Source: Gentiana macrophylla (taxonomy: Eukaryota > Streptophyta > Magnoliopsida > Gentianales > Gentianaceae). Taken from it: DNA of 64,000 bases. The notes under the pieces are model-generated. The model did not search any database and was not told the origin of the DNA. It was given only the letters and a program-made list of their open reading frames with translations. This document shows, piece after piece, positions 46,473 through 59,368 of this stretch. Position 1 is the first letter of the stretch, and every line of letters starts with the position of its first letter. Location of the stretch: the NCBI GenBank assembly GCA_026214975.1, contig JAOBSW010000108.1, forward strand, positions 124,001-188,000, read 5' to 3'. The position numbers and the translations under genes are program-made.

Positions 46473-47960
46473 ATGGCTCGCAAAAATAAGAAAACTTTTG
46501 TTGATGGCCTTTGTTCATGAATCGGATCATGAAGAAACCGAGTCTTCAGGTGATGTCTGGTGTAGCAGCCCCTAAAGCCATTGTTGCTCTTCCTGCGGCT
46601 CTATTGAAGATCGAGAATGCTTTGGATAAGCCTCCTTTGAAGAACCCCCATGTTCTGTGCGACTTGCGAGATCTTGTTCTTACTCTGGAGGCTGCCGCAA
46701 TGTGCAGCATTCTGGAATGGTGGAAAAAAGGAGATTGCTTCAAATGTTGCAATCCTAGAGTTTATGAAGCAATGAAATTGAAATGCAGGAGGTTAGTCAC
46801 CCCTGCTGCCTCCACTTTGAAGAAGAGGATTGTCCCTGCTGATGGTGATTCAGCAGGTATTTCAACACTTTCTGAGTTATTGGAAGTTGAGAAACAAAGT
46901 GATATTGCTTCCATTGATAGTTTAAAGATTGGTGGTATGTCTGAAAGGACAATTGAGAGTGTTGGTGCACCTGTTGGGCAGGTTCCTGCATCTGTAGAGC
47001 CTGTTTCTGATGATGGTATGATAGATCATGGCTCCTCAGTTGTAGAGCCTGTTTCTGAAGGTGTTTCTAGCACTTTAGGACCTGGTGGTGTGATAGAACA
47101 GGGGACTCTTGTAGAGGTGGATCCTGGTACTATTGCAAGTAAGGATAAAGTTATTAGTGGTAACCCTGCTGGTACTGGTACTAACCCTACGATACCCTGT
47201 GAAATTTCTTTGGTAAGCCTCTTTGATACCCTACTTTGAAGTTTTTTGGGAAAGAATCTTTGAAAAGGCTATTGATGATCTTGCTTCTTGGGTACAAATG
47301 GTAAAAAGAATAGGGATCTCATTTGATGAAGTTGTTATCTTGTGATCATGTAGATTGTCTCTCACGGGGATCTTGTTTTCTGGAAGAAGAAGACTTAAAT
47401 GATGACTCTTTGGAAAAACTGTGTTTGATAGGTATCTTTCCATCCAAATTTCCTGGAAGAGATGCTGTTCAAAAAATTGTTAATGCTTGGCCAAAAAATG
47501 CAGATATCATTACCATAACTCTGGGTGGATAGTTTTTCAGTTTGAGCAAGATTCTGATCTTAATGAGGTACTGCAGGCTGGTCCTTTCTATGCTTTTGGA
47601 AAGCCTTTGCTGTTAAAAAAGATGCTGTCATGTTTAATTTTAGTAAAGATGCTTGTCTTGTTGTTCCGATTTGGATTGCCACTAATCTACCTCTAAGGCT
47701 TTGGAAGGACAGGGCATTAAGTAAGATTTGTTCCTTTTTGGGGAGTCCCCAGTATACTGATAAGGTCACTGCTTCTAGAAAAGTTTTGAGTTTTGCAAGG
47801 TGTCTTGTGGAGATTGATTTGAAAATGGAATTGCCTTACTGTCATTCCTATTACTATGCATGATGGGAAGGTTTTATTGCACCTTTTTTTATATGAGAAA
47901 GGCCCAAGTTACATTTCCATTTGTAACAAATTAGGCCACAATGATGATGGTCATGATGAA
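46473..47960 (+). pseudogene. LINE ORF1 (DUF4283 plus CCHC knuckle), frame-shifted
   Basis: ATG at 46473 (MARKNKKTFVDG) is followed within 50 nt by a frame change into a 240-codon frame ending at 47239. The DUF4283 domain is spread over 47390-47850 in three frames: FPGRDAVQKIVNAWPKNADI, then WIVFQFEQDSDLNEVLQAGP, then PIWIATNLPLRLWKDRALS and VLSFARCLVEIDL. A CCHC-like element (CNKLGH, a later His, CSVCGK-type text) is near 47925-47995. ORF1 proteins coat LINE RNA in the cytoplasm. Confidence 0.75.
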
Positions 47961-48419
47961 ACTAAGAATGATGCTCTGCTCTGTATGTGGCAAGGTCTAA
48001 AAAACTGGTGTTTCTAAACCTAATCCTCAAAGAAGAAGAAAGTGATTGTTCTTGATCTTTGATGGTAAATTTGATGAAGAGCTTTGTTGTTAGTAAGTAA
48101 GTTGATGGCCGCTGCCGCTTACGGTCCTCGCTTGCAAATCTGTTAAAGGAAAAGCAGTGGACACTAGTAACAAAGGAAGGATCCTCGCTACTCTGTTGTT
48201 AATACTTTTGATGTCTTATCCACGACAAGGTTGGAACACAGGCGGATGAGGTGGAAGATGATGATTTGGCTCATAAAGGAGGAATCACTGCCGCTTCTTG
48301 GTTCAAAAAAATCTAAGAAGAAGAAGAAAGGTAGCAGGCATAACACATCCGGTGTTTCGATTTTGCTAAAAATAAATTTGATAGTGTCTCAGAGGTAGAT
48401 CACCTCAGGTAGGCAAAAA

Positions 48420-49110
48420 TGATAGGTTTTGGAATGTTAGAGGTTCAATAAGGCTCTTAAACAATCTGTTGTTGTCTCTTTTCTCGAATGACATCAGATT
48501 TCCTTATTTGGAATCCTTGAGACTAAATTGTCTCAAAAAAACTTAGATGTTTTTGTTGCTAAGAAAATCCCTCTTTGGAAGGTAGTTCACAATTTTGACA
48601 TGCATTCTAGTAGGAGAATGATGGTTATTTGGGACCCTGCTGTGTTTGATGTGGAGGTTTTGGAGGTGGATGTGCAGTTTATTCATTGTAAAGTCAGGTT
48701 CCTTGTTTCTGGTGTTAGTGTCCTTGTCACCTTTGTTTATGGCTTGCATACTATTGGTGATAGGAGATCCTTATGGGATAGTATCAGGGAACTGAGTGTC
48801 TGTTATGACCTCCCCTGGATGGTGCTTGGTGATTTTAATGCTGTTCTTTCTGTGGATGACAAGATGGGAGGTATTGCTCCTTCTGATTATGAGTTGCAGG
48901 ATGGTATTGATTGTTGTCTTGATGCTAATCTTACTGACATGAACTCCTCTGGGGAGTTTTTTACTTGGAATTCTGGTGGTGTTTTTTCTAGAATTGATAG
49001 GGTCATGATCAATGCTGATTGGTATGATTTGGAATCGAACTCTCTTGCTTTTTTTGATCCTCCGGGTCTTCACTCGATCATTCTCCTTGCGAGTTATTTT
49101 TGAAGATTCT
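48420..49110 (+). pseudogene. LINE ORF2, endonuclease domain
   Basis: FWNVRGS near 48430, catalytic Glu in LETKLS near 48516, and VLGDFNAVL near 48825-48850 are the expected AP-endonuclease motifs. SRIDRVMINADWYD precedes the end. The open frame covers 48528-49103. The final SDH-type motif, which should follow PPGL near 49065, is broken: the bases there read CTTCACTCGATCATTCTCC, an ACTCGATC at a spot where the family has a Ser/Thr-Asp-His. The enzyme would nick target DNA. Confidence 0.85.
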
Positions 49111-49639
49111 CGTGATAAGGAAAAAACCTTTTAAGTTCTTCAATATGTGGTTTGCGACATGAAAGTTACATTGAAATTCGATGCATAGTTGGGAACAAGA
49201 TCAGATCGGTAATCGCTATGTTCCGACTTTGTAAAAGATTGAAAAGGTTTAAGTTTCCCTCAAGAGCTTAAATCAAGCTGCATTTTGCTCATATTTCTGT
49301 CAAAGCTGGTAATGCTCTCAGGAACTTGGCAATCTCAGGATCGAGTATAATTTGAGCCCAATCGACACTGTTAGCTACTCAAATTCTTGATCGAGAAAAG
49401 ATTTGTCACACTTTGGAAGCTCTTGAGGCCTCTTTTATGCCTGTAAAGCTAAAAGGGGTGTACATGAAATTTAGTGATAGGGAACAAAATTCTTCCACTC
49501 TTTGGTGAAAAAGAATAATGCCGGGAGGCATATTTCTTACATCCAACTTTTCGATGGTACTACACTACTTCTTTGGATCGGTGGGAGACACTTTCATTGA
49601 TTATTTTACTGTAATTATTAGGCATTGAAGGCTCTTACG

Positions 49640-50860
49640 TCCCTATTGAAGTTGATGTGGTCAATGCCGGCCTAAAATCTCTTCTTTGGGCAGCTTGACT
49701 TATTCTTTGAGAGAGTTCTTCTTTGTTGATGTTAAGGAGGCTTTGTTTTTCTCTCTCGATGACAAATCCCCTGGACTGATGGATATTGGTGGCTTTTTCA
49801 AAAATCTGGAATATTGTTGGGGATTCTTTTACTGCTGCAGATTTTGGAGTTTTTTTGAGAATGATGCTATTCTTAAGCAGATTAATCATCTTTGTCATTG
49901 CTCGATTCCCAAATCCTCTCATGCCTCTCTCTGTTGGTGATTACAGCCTATTTCTTTGTTGTAATGTCACTTACAAGGTGATCTCTAAGATTCTCGGCTT
50001 CTAGGCTTTCTGTTTGTCTTCACGATATTATTGATGAGGCACAATCGGCTTTGTTGATGGTAAAGTTATGTCGATAACATCTTTCGTGTCAAGAAGCTGA
50101 TTAGGCATTATGGTGTTAAAAGAGGTGCTCCCAGGATGTTTAATTAAGGTGGATATAAAAAGGCTTTTGATTACGTACATTGGTTTTTTTAAAGGATGTT
50201 CTTCATGGTTTTGGTTTTTCTGTGATTTATTAAGTGGATTATGCTTTGTGTTTCCACTTGCCTCTATTCTGCTTTCTCAATGGAGATTTGAAAGGTTTTT
50301 TTTCTGGTAAAAGAGGCTGAGACAAGAGAGATCCTCTCCTTTTTCTGTTTTGTTATTGGTATGGAATATCGTCCCGAGAATGTTGAGGATCCTAGGGAGG
50401 ATTCAATTTAATTATCATGCAGTCATCAAAGTTTGAAGATCAACCACCTTGCTTTTCTTTGATGATCTTATGCTTTTTGCTAGAGGGGATCCCATTTGAT
50501 TACTCTTCTTATGAATTGTTTGTCTTGCTTTGGGAGTGTTCGGCTTGGTGGCTAATATGATGAAGTCGAAATGTTTCATCTTTGGTTTAAATGAAGATGA
50601 TAAAGTCGACTTATTGGATATCTCTGGTTTAAAGGAAGGAGTGTTTCCTATCAGATATCTTGGAATTCCTTTATGTGCTGTTAGAATGAATGTTGGGCAC
50701 TATGATCCCATGTTTACTTCTTTGAGGAACTACTTCTGTAATTGGAAAAGTGCCTCTTTATCTTATGCAGCAGATTGCGACTTATCCATTACATTATTCA
50801 AGGTGTGTATTGCTTTTGGCTTGGCATCTTTCCTGTTATTGGCAGTGTCAAACTGAAATT
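49640..50860 (+). pseudogene. LINE ORF2, reverse transcriptase domain (heavily decayed)
   Basis: Pieces in several frames: DDKSPG near 49760, then GFFKNLE/IWNIVGDSFTAADF, IPKSSHA-type text and YKVISKILGF near 49990. Around 50450 the catalytic block reads LLFFDDLMLFARGD-like (normally a DD pair). Later come MMKSKCFIFGLNEDDKVD and FPIRYLGIPL, the thumb. Many frameshifts make activity impossible as it stands. No introns are expected. Confidence 0.8.
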
Positions 50861-51500
50861 GGATCAGATGTGCAGAAGATTCTTGTGGGGTGGTTCCTGT
50901 GATCATTTCAAGCAGTCTTTGGTTGGCTGGGACAGGATCTGTGTTCCTAAATCTGAGGGTGGTCTTGGTCTTTTCCAGTTGGATGCTTGGAACCTGGCAC
51001 TTCTGTCCAGAATCTTATGGAATTTTCAGAGCAAAAAGGACTGTTTATGGGTCAAGTGGATCAGTGAGGAATACCTCAAAGGAGTGAGTATTTGGACTTA
51101 TCAACCAAAGCATGGAGATTCAGCACTGATTAAAGCTATTTTTAGAATCAGGGATAAGATTTTGCTAGCCTCTGTTTCTGCAGATACTGCTGTTTCTTTG
51201 ATGAAAACCTGGTGTACTGGTTCTAGGCTTATGCCTGCTGCAGCTTATGATTTTTTTAGAATGAAGGCCCCCAAAGTCTGGTGGTATAAGACTGTTTGGA
51301 ACTCTAGGGCAACTCCTAAACACTGCTTCATGTTGTGGATTACCCTAAAAAATAGTTTGCTCTTCTTTGATAGGCTTGTTATTGATGATAAACTTTGTTC
51401 CTTTGTGGATTGATTGATGAAGCTGCTCCCACTTGTTCTTTCAATGCCCTATTTCTTGTATGATTTGGGAAAAATCGAATATGGCTTGGCATTAATAGGA
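50742..51500 (+). pseudogene. LINE ORF2, C-terminal zf-RVT region
   Basis: A frame of 223 codons ending at 51413 includes RRFLWGGSCDHFKQSLVGWD, ICVPKSEGGLGLFQLDAWNL, LWVKWISEEYL, and VWWYKTVWNSRATPKHCFML, all typical of the zf-RVT region of plant L1 elements. Cys/His residues continue past the stop in another frame. Sequence 51500-52057 is the decayed C-terminus and 3' UTR. Confidence 0.85.
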
Positions 51501-52057
51501 GGTTGGAGACTGTTTTGAGTTCTTTGAGATGGCTTAATTGGCATTGCAAAGGAACTTCTCATGGTAATGTGGGCTAGGTTTGCATCTATCTCTCGTGGTT
51601 GTATATTGGATCGGCATATGAGGAATAAGAGAAGATTTGAAGGTTATCTGATGAAGATTCCTGATGTTTTGCATTGTATAAAGACTCATATCTTTTATAT
51701 AATGCAAGCTGCTTTTCCCTTGTACACTTTCACCCCATGATGTTAGGGTTTTGTACATCTTTTGTTTTCAATTTTGGTAGTTGTTGGTGGTTGTTTGAGA
51801 TAATTTTCTTTCTCTACACCCCAGGATAGGCTCTGTGAGTTATGCTCTCATATGACCCCTCTTTTTGCAGTTTTTGGGTGTTGATAGGGGTTTAGTGGCT
51901 GTTGTTTCTTGTAGCATATAACCTCAGGGGTCTTATGCTACTTCAAATCAACAAATCTAACCTCTTCTCAACATTTTGTAGATTCTACTCTAGATCTTTG
52001 TCTAGGATGTTAACTCTTGTAGTTTGCATACCTTGGTTTTATATATTTACATTTAAC

Positions 52058-52081
52058 AAAAAAAAAAAAAAAAAAAAAAAA
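52058..52081 (+). repeat. Poly(A) tail of the LINE
   Basis: Twenty-four consecutive A residues marking the LINE 3' end. Confidence 0.95.
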
Positions 52082-52202
52082 GAACAAGGAACTTAGCTCT
52101 GGAATAAGTGCGGGAGTTGAACAAGTCTTGATGAACTCCGGAGAATTTTAATAGACAAATACTGATTTACTAAGCGCAATAAAATGCAACCTCGCAACAT
52201 CT
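52082..52202 (-). other. Short host spacer between LINE and LARD2
   Basis: 121 nt belonging to the Athila-like interior by position; no gene. Confidence 0.4.
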
Positions 52203-53926
52203 TGTTAGGTGTAGTGCCCGAAAGGCAGTTTGTGTAATTGTTTTTAATAATGAATGATGAATTTATCTCACCTTATTACTTGATTTGTGCTTGTAAAGTA
52301 ATACACTTGCTTGCAAACCCTAAGTATATCTCAGTATGTAACCACTTAACTCGGTGTATGAATTACACGTGAGGATTGAGTTAGTGGTGATATACTTAAA
52401 TCTGTTAGTCCGTGGTGAACTTAATCGAGTTTAGGGTCTCTTGATTAAAACACCAATAATGCGCCTGAAACACCTTAGGGTGTGATAGTCTTATCCGTTT
52501 GTCGGTAGAGAAGGTACCTACGTGGGGCATTTATATATGATGGCATTCATATAGAATTTGGACCGATTTAATCTGTATTTCTCGGTATAATTCCGTAATC
52601 GAGGAATCTTATTAAATCATTAGATGATCATATATGGATCAACCTTAATCCCGAGGTGATCACAGGATCTTCGCTTGTCCCGGGTAGTGTTTGATGTGTT
52701 AGTTACGGTTCACTTTAATATGTGTTCCAAGCCACTTCTCATTGGCACTATCTCAGGATGAGTGAGTAGTTCGATTTTCACGAGACATGGAATCCATTCC
52801 TTCCTCGCTGGGAAGTAGAGAGACGATCCCCTTATTTGTTAGCCCTAAGAAAATGATCGATGGGCCCGGTTCATGTTAGACTAATTGATCACTAGTCGGA
52901 TATGTGAACTAATTGATCACTAGGGGTTAATGGTAAATAAGGATAAGATATTTCGAGTCGGGTTCACGGAGACTTCCCACTCATAATGGACGATCTATGG
53001 AGGGTTAATCCGTATGTAGTGATTATATCAATGGACGCTTATTCACTACATGGGTTGAGTATAAGTATACATCTATAATCGGTAGAGTTCGAGTTCCGGG
53101 TTTATGGTGGCGTAATCCCGGAATTAATAATTAATGGACTTATTCGGTTCGATGAATAATTAATTATTGGAGCTATCTGGTTATAGGTCCATGGTCCCCG
53201 ATGATGTGCTCACGTAATTCGGACTAATAATCTTGTTATTTGGGCTCCGGTGATAATTAATTGGTAAATTTAATTAATTGATATGCATGTATATTATTTA
53301 GTTAAATTTAAATAATATAATGCATTTTATGTGGGCTTTTGACCCGAAGTGTGGCGCCATTTATGATCAATAATTAGAGAGAAATTAGTTTTCTTGGATA
53401 ATTATTTGAGATGTGATTTATCTTTTATTTGTTAAATGATAATTCATGGAATAATAGATAATAATATGATTTATCTTAATTTGTTTGAGATAATCATTTT
53501 ATTTATCTTTTATTTGGAAAAGGATTAATGTGATAATTATCACTTAATTATTTAATCATTGGAGGACATTGATTACTCTCCTATATAAAGAGAGTTATAA
53601 AGTCTAATGGTGCTTCATAATTTCGACATACACACTTAAAATAAGAAAGAAAATTTGTTTTTCCGGTCTTAGGTTTACAGAAGAAGAAAAACTCTAAGTT
53701 TTTCTTGGTTTGCATATCAAGGAGGTTCAGTGTTTCAAGAAGGGTGTCCACCAACCACCGTTTGGAGAACACATCGGAAGACCAGGCTTCTCTCCCTATT
53801 GGTAACATGTTCTTACCCCTTGTAGTAATCTAAGTCCTTTATTTATGTATTGTCTTTGTGTAAATCGTGATCCATCCATTTGCGTATAGATCTAATTCGT
53901 TTAGATCTAAGAACCTGCATCCTTCA
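52203..53926 (+). repeat. 5' LTR of LARD2
   Basis: TGTTAGGTGTAGTGCCCGAA to CATCCTTCA; TATA box TATATAAA at 53582-53589. LARD2 LTRs share ATTTCGACATACACAC after the TATA, unlike LARD1. Confidence 0.94.
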
Positions 53927-54229
53927 TGTGGTATCAGAGAAAGGTTCCACGATTTATGTAGTTATAATCATAAATAAACGATTTAAAGGAGTGGAATTGC
54001 ATGTAGATAAAATTTTATTGTTCTATGCATTGTTTATGATTGGTTGTCATGGTTGAAGAGATGGATTGGGGTTGACATTGTTTAACCCGTTAGATCTATT
54101 GTAAACTCATATAAGCGATGAAAATTCGTTCGTATGAGTATAGGAAATTATGTAATTTATTTTTATTGCAATTTTAATTTCCAGAAAATAGATCTGTTTA
54201 GTAGCTGTTTAGATATTTCGTTTTTTCCG

Positions 54230-54720
54230 TTAATTGAGCCGTTGAAACGAAGATCCCTTCGGTCAGAATCAAGATTGGAAGATGATGAACAATCCCACCA
54301 AATTTGGCGTCGATCAGAGTCCGTTTGGTTGTCCGTTCGTTGCTGTGAAGAGGCTGCTGTAACAGAAAAACGCAGGATTCACAGAAACCCTAGCTGTGAC
54401 TTCCTCGATTTTCTGGAAGAGTTTGGACCGTTGAAACGACGATCCAACCGGTCAGATCAATAAATATGGAGTTTTTGACGTGGGATAAAAATTTCAGGTC
54501 GATCGGGTTTCATCTCGATTCCCGATCGGCAGCGGGAAGTCATTGGTGCGCTGCTGTAAAAGTCAGATTCAGCAGCAAGTTGGGCGGCTCACTGGAAAAG
54601 ATTGACAAGTCAAAGCTCCGATCCAACCGTCCATCTTGAAGTCCGAATATTGAAGATCAGATCTGGAAATTTTCGTTCCGATCCGAGTCCGTTTGATATG
54701 CCGATCATCGAAGATTCTAT
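54230..54720 (+). repeat. Three-unit leader module in LARD2
   Basis: CGATC cores at 54312, 54500 and 54679 (spacing 188 and 179), aligned to LARD1 and to 9960-10450. The open frame at 54134-54463 runs through unit 1 but is not judged to be a gene (see rejected). Confidence 0.8.
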
Positions 54721-55153
54721 ACAGCTGCAGATTAGGGTTTTAATTTATTTTTCGAATAGATTAGTTGCATGGGGTGTCGGCGGTCCATCTCGGTGTTTAT
54801 TTTCCGCACTAGTATACATGTGTAGATTGTATGAGTAGAACCGGAAAATTGCCATGACATGCATCATATCATGAATTCCACTCCATATGCATACATGTAG
54901 AAATTAATTCGAGGAATTAGTTAGGCATGTATAAAACACACGATTAGTTTTAATTAATTGTTTGATATTAATTAGAAACTAATTAGGGTAAAAACCGAGG
55001 AACACGGGTTTTTCAATCGTCGAGGTTGGGTGATGGATTCTCGGTGAATCCCACTCTGCGAAAGCATAAGGAGTAAAATCCGAAACCCGTGGTTAAGGTG
55101 TTGGATTCTTGGTGAATTCCACCTTACGCAAGAGCGAGATTACGTTTTTGTTC

Positions 55154-56406
55154 CGTAGTGTCTACGTGAATGTTTGATGTTTAAGGATTGGATAATCACG
55201 GGCAAACAGGTTGAAAGTGGTTTAACCACGGTTGGGTGGTCACGATGTAGCTACGGCTCAATCGACTACACCCTCCACGTGTGGCGTTTGCGGGAAGTGC
55301 GCAATCTTGAGCCATCCGAAGAGCCGCTACGGCTCAACGGAGCTCTCTAGCCTTGACCCGTCCGGCGGCCACATATGTTCTAACGCCTATGATTTATTGT
55401 TCCTTAATGAAACATCAAGTCCAAAAGCGTGATCGATAAACCCACCACTTTTTCAAAATATTGAGTGGGAGCGGAGAGGCGACGGCCGACCCCACGGCCT
55501 CTGTTGACACAAGCAACGTGAGAGAATGGTGACGCCTCGTGCGGCTTTGATTTCGCCCCCTAAGGAAGGCCTTCACCGCTATCAAAATTCAAGGCTTGGT
55601 CTCGAAAGGATAGGATTTTGGGTACTCGTCGGGTCACCGACCGACCCTAAGCGGCACACACTCGGGGTCTACCTAAAAATCAGAGACAGAGAGTCACACT
55701 CATAAAGGTATTTTGGTAGTACCTTGGTCTGAAAAAGGAAAGGTGATTGACGATCACAAATGAGATGTTCGATTCTCAATCGATCTTCAATATTAATCGA
55801 AACCTCTTTGACCTGACCTACCTAGCGCCTTGAGGCATTAGATTAAATCCTTGGAACAGTAGGATAGACTATAAGTACTTAGTTTATGTTCCTAAAATTT
55901 TAGTAGTGTATGATTTGGATTTATTTTACTGTCAAATTTTATTTACAAATGTAATATATATATCTCTCTAAGGTGCTAGGCGCTAGTGTAAAATTGACTA
56001 GTAATGACCCGTTAAAAAGTGGTAAATAATGAAACGTTGTATTTATTAATCTCACATACGATTAATTTTTTGGAAGAGATATTTCTCTTGAAGCCTTCAA
56101 AACTTAAGTGGCGTAAATAGGCATGTCACTTCTTTGTCACTCGTGTGAACGAGAGACAAGCGTAGTTAGTTTGAAAGATGATTGGGACGATAAAATTCTT
56201 CTAGTGAATTGTGTAGTGTCTACACGAGAAATTTTACGATAGAAAAATTGGAGAATCATAAATTAAAGTGTCGCTAGTTAGGCGGTATTTGGAACCGATA
56301 AACTAGTGGGAGCTTTTATATTATGTTTTTCTAATTTATTAGAAAATCAGTCCCACAAAGTAACGCTTTTATTAGACATCCCACGGTTCACGAGTAGTGT
56401 CTACTC
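55154..56406 (+). other. Three covarying hairpins in LARD2
   Basis: CGTAG/CTACG at 55154-55166, GTGTAG/CTACAC at 56211-56225, GAGTAG/CTACTC at 56392-56406, all with loop TGT; same order as in LARD1. Confidence 0.65.
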
Positions 56407-59355
56407 AATTGAAGCGCTAGTTCAAGACTATTTCCTTTTAAGGAAAGTTGAGAATGGGAAAGAATGTCTATAAGTGTTAATCATCTTAACTAAAGTTTTG
56501 AGGCTAAACCGAAACATTAATTAAAGAAAGTATAGGATAAGGAAAGTGATTTTGGATCACTAACCAATGAATCTTAGCGACTTTCTTAACCGAGTAACTT
56601 GACTCGGTAGCTTAGTTCTTTGGGAGAACAAGGAAAGGCGTGCATTAACGATTAATAGAGTAACAACGGGCGTAATTTCAGCTATAATAGTGGGAGTGAT
56701 ATAAGGAAATGAATTTGGATTCTATCCTTGAATATCACGAAATTTTTTTTTTCTCGTTTCTGATTCGTTGAAACAAATGGATTCACTTTCATCTCGATAC
56801 TACTGATTTGCCTTAAACAAAGTGAAGATGACATTTGTAATGCGAATCTGTGACTCGGACTTTGTTTGATAAAGTCGAACCACTTAGAAACAATTTGAAT
56901 AAGTATGTGTAACACATCTAAAACTATTAAAGGTAAAAGGTTTCCGTATTAAGATAAACGACCCTTCAATATCTATTAATTAGTGCATATATCTAGAGAT
57001 AAGACTCGACGACCGGCTAAGGGTGATTCCCATCTCGAGTCTTGGAACACTATCTCAAAGGAACAATGACTAAGTTTCTTTTCAATCGGGAAAGGGTAAT
57101 AGTTTTGAAGGGTAACATAGCTTGTTCACCATGACCTTCGGGGTCAGTGAGAGATACAAGCTAGTGGGAGATTTTGAGTGGTGGCATTACGTGCGATAAC
57201 TACTCAAAACATTGGTTGGTTTATCGAAAGAATACGAGGAGGTGTCTCGATTTTAGCGAGAGAATAGAGTATTCCATGCTCGAGAAATAGGCTATCGCAT
57301 AGTCTTGGGATGATGCTCGGCCCGCCCTCTAGTGGAATGTTTCTCTTTGAGGAAGAAACCATAGACTTGCCCTACATAGTTATTGATATGCTACAATACA
57401 ACGCTAAACTCGATTAAGATAATTCGTTGCAAAATAACGGTTAACATTATTATGTAAACCGAAAAGTCTACTAGAAGATGCTAGTGAGTTTATGGATAAG
57501 GAGTGAATTCGGTTCACACCACTTCCATAAATGTAGGCATTTAGCATTTAATGCTTAAAAGTAGGATTTGGAAATTTTTGCATACGTTCGATTTTATTTG
57601 TTTGTGAAACATCTTAATGAGACGAGTGAAGGTTGATTATAAGATTCTTGAGATCGAGAAAGTGACGGTTGAACTGTCACAAGCCTTACGATAGAATCTA
57701 TAAGTAACAACCTTAAACCTTCGAGTACGGTTACCCAAAGGTAGTTACTATCGATTTAATCGACCACATCGGTTGTTGGTGATTACAGCGATAAATACTA
57801 CTAGATCGAATGTCAATCCACCCAAGACACAGTGGGAGTATGGTTTAACCGTTGACCCATTGTGATTTTGTGGACTTTATAATCTTTGGGGTGATTGATA
57901 ACATATGGCTCTTGGTGGGTGTATAGGATTACGATTATAGAGGTTGGTTTGAAAACCTTAACCCTGTGAATGGAGTTTTGGTACTCGGTTCATTCGACCT
58001 CTTGTAGAACCACACTGAGTGTCTCAGCCCGGTGGGAGCAATTGGATCTACACGAAAAGAGTCGAATGAATTGGAAAGTTTAAACTTTCGGTAGCAAAGT
58101 TGAGTGGTATAGGGGTGATTCACGACAAGTAGAGAGTTAACCCGGACCTTGAACTCTCTCACCACTCGGTCTTGCTAGATTTCGTTAAAGCGAGAAAATA
58201 GGGGTAATTCCCGAGACTTTCTTCTTTGAACAACGGAATCAAATCATTTTTAAACGAAGGGTTTTAGCTAAGAATGAATAACGGATTCGTTACAAAGCGT
58301 AAGATAGGGTGATTCACAAGACCTTTTTGCGAGACTAACGATATCTTAATTCATTCGAAAGAACCTTTGGTAGGAGGCTGCCATGGCTTATATCCTTTGT
58401 GGATTTAAGAGAACCTCTCGGTCATTTAAAAGTCACATGTTTTAAAATATGTGAACTTGACCAAAGTATTGATAAGTCTTTCGTAGATCGGATATCAATA
58501 TTGGTGAAGTAGTAGTATTAGTGTTCATAAATGATAACACTAAAACGGTTGAAAAAACATAGGTGTGCTATCCAAGTCGGAAGCGACACGCCTAGATTCT
58601 CTGGATGAGAGAATTGGACTATATTCTAAGAATTTGATTCGGTCAAATCCACGAGAATGAGTCATTGGCTATCCCACCTGTCTTATTGAATAAGATTGAT
58701 TATGCATATACGGTTGCGGCATTCATCGAGAGTAGTCCTACCTACCTCTCGAGGAATGATTCTCTAAATCTCCGGATAAAGAGAAAATGGGATAGAGTCT
58801 CTCTTGGATAACGGCAAGTCAGTTATCATAAGTCAATAGTAATCGAATCTTGGATTTGAGCAATAAGTAGTGATTTTAGTACGTCCTCAAGTATCTTTAG
58901 AGAACGAGGAATCATATGCTTGTATATTCAGTGCAAACTTGAATATGGTTGACTACACCTGATTTCGACTTGTAGTCGATTAAGGATGATCATTACGTTG
59001 ATCTCGGGTTCGATGTTTACTCATAGTGCTTAGAATTTCCTTTTTTGGTGTGGGAGTAATTCCGTGTCCGATAAGCCGATATCACTTCATTGTGAAAGCG
59101 GTGAAGAAATAGCTTAGAAGGATCTTCTCAATCACTAGAGGTCAAAAGCATATTGAGAGAGAGTACCGCTGATTAGATGGACCGCAACGTTTCGTCTCGG
59201 GCCGACAACCAAAGCGATCGATGTACCAAGTCCGGTGCTTGGAGGTGCGGCATTGAGGAATATATCTCATCCGCTTTTAGAGCAAGTGGGAGAGTGTTGT
59301 GAATAAGATGAGAAAGTGGTGTGCTCTAAAAACAATCGTTGCTTGTCATTTTCGT

Positions 59356-59368
59356 GCAAGTGGGAGAT
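59356..59368 (+). promoter_or_regulatory. Polypurine tract of LARD2
   Basis: GCAAGTGGGAGAT just before the 3' LTR. Confidence 0.8.

Larger units (their letters stand above)
46320..52081 (+). mobile_element. L1-type LINE retrotransposon (degraded, near full length)
   Basis: Two-ORF structure: ORF1 with DUF4283 and a zinc knuckle, ORF2 with endonuclease, reverse transcriptase and zf-RVT domains. It ends in an uninterrupted run of 24 A (52058-52081). The 5' boundary is approximate: a T/C-rich leader begins near 46320. I could not find a target duplication of the sequence after the A tail (GAACAAGGAACTTAG). Confidence 0.9.
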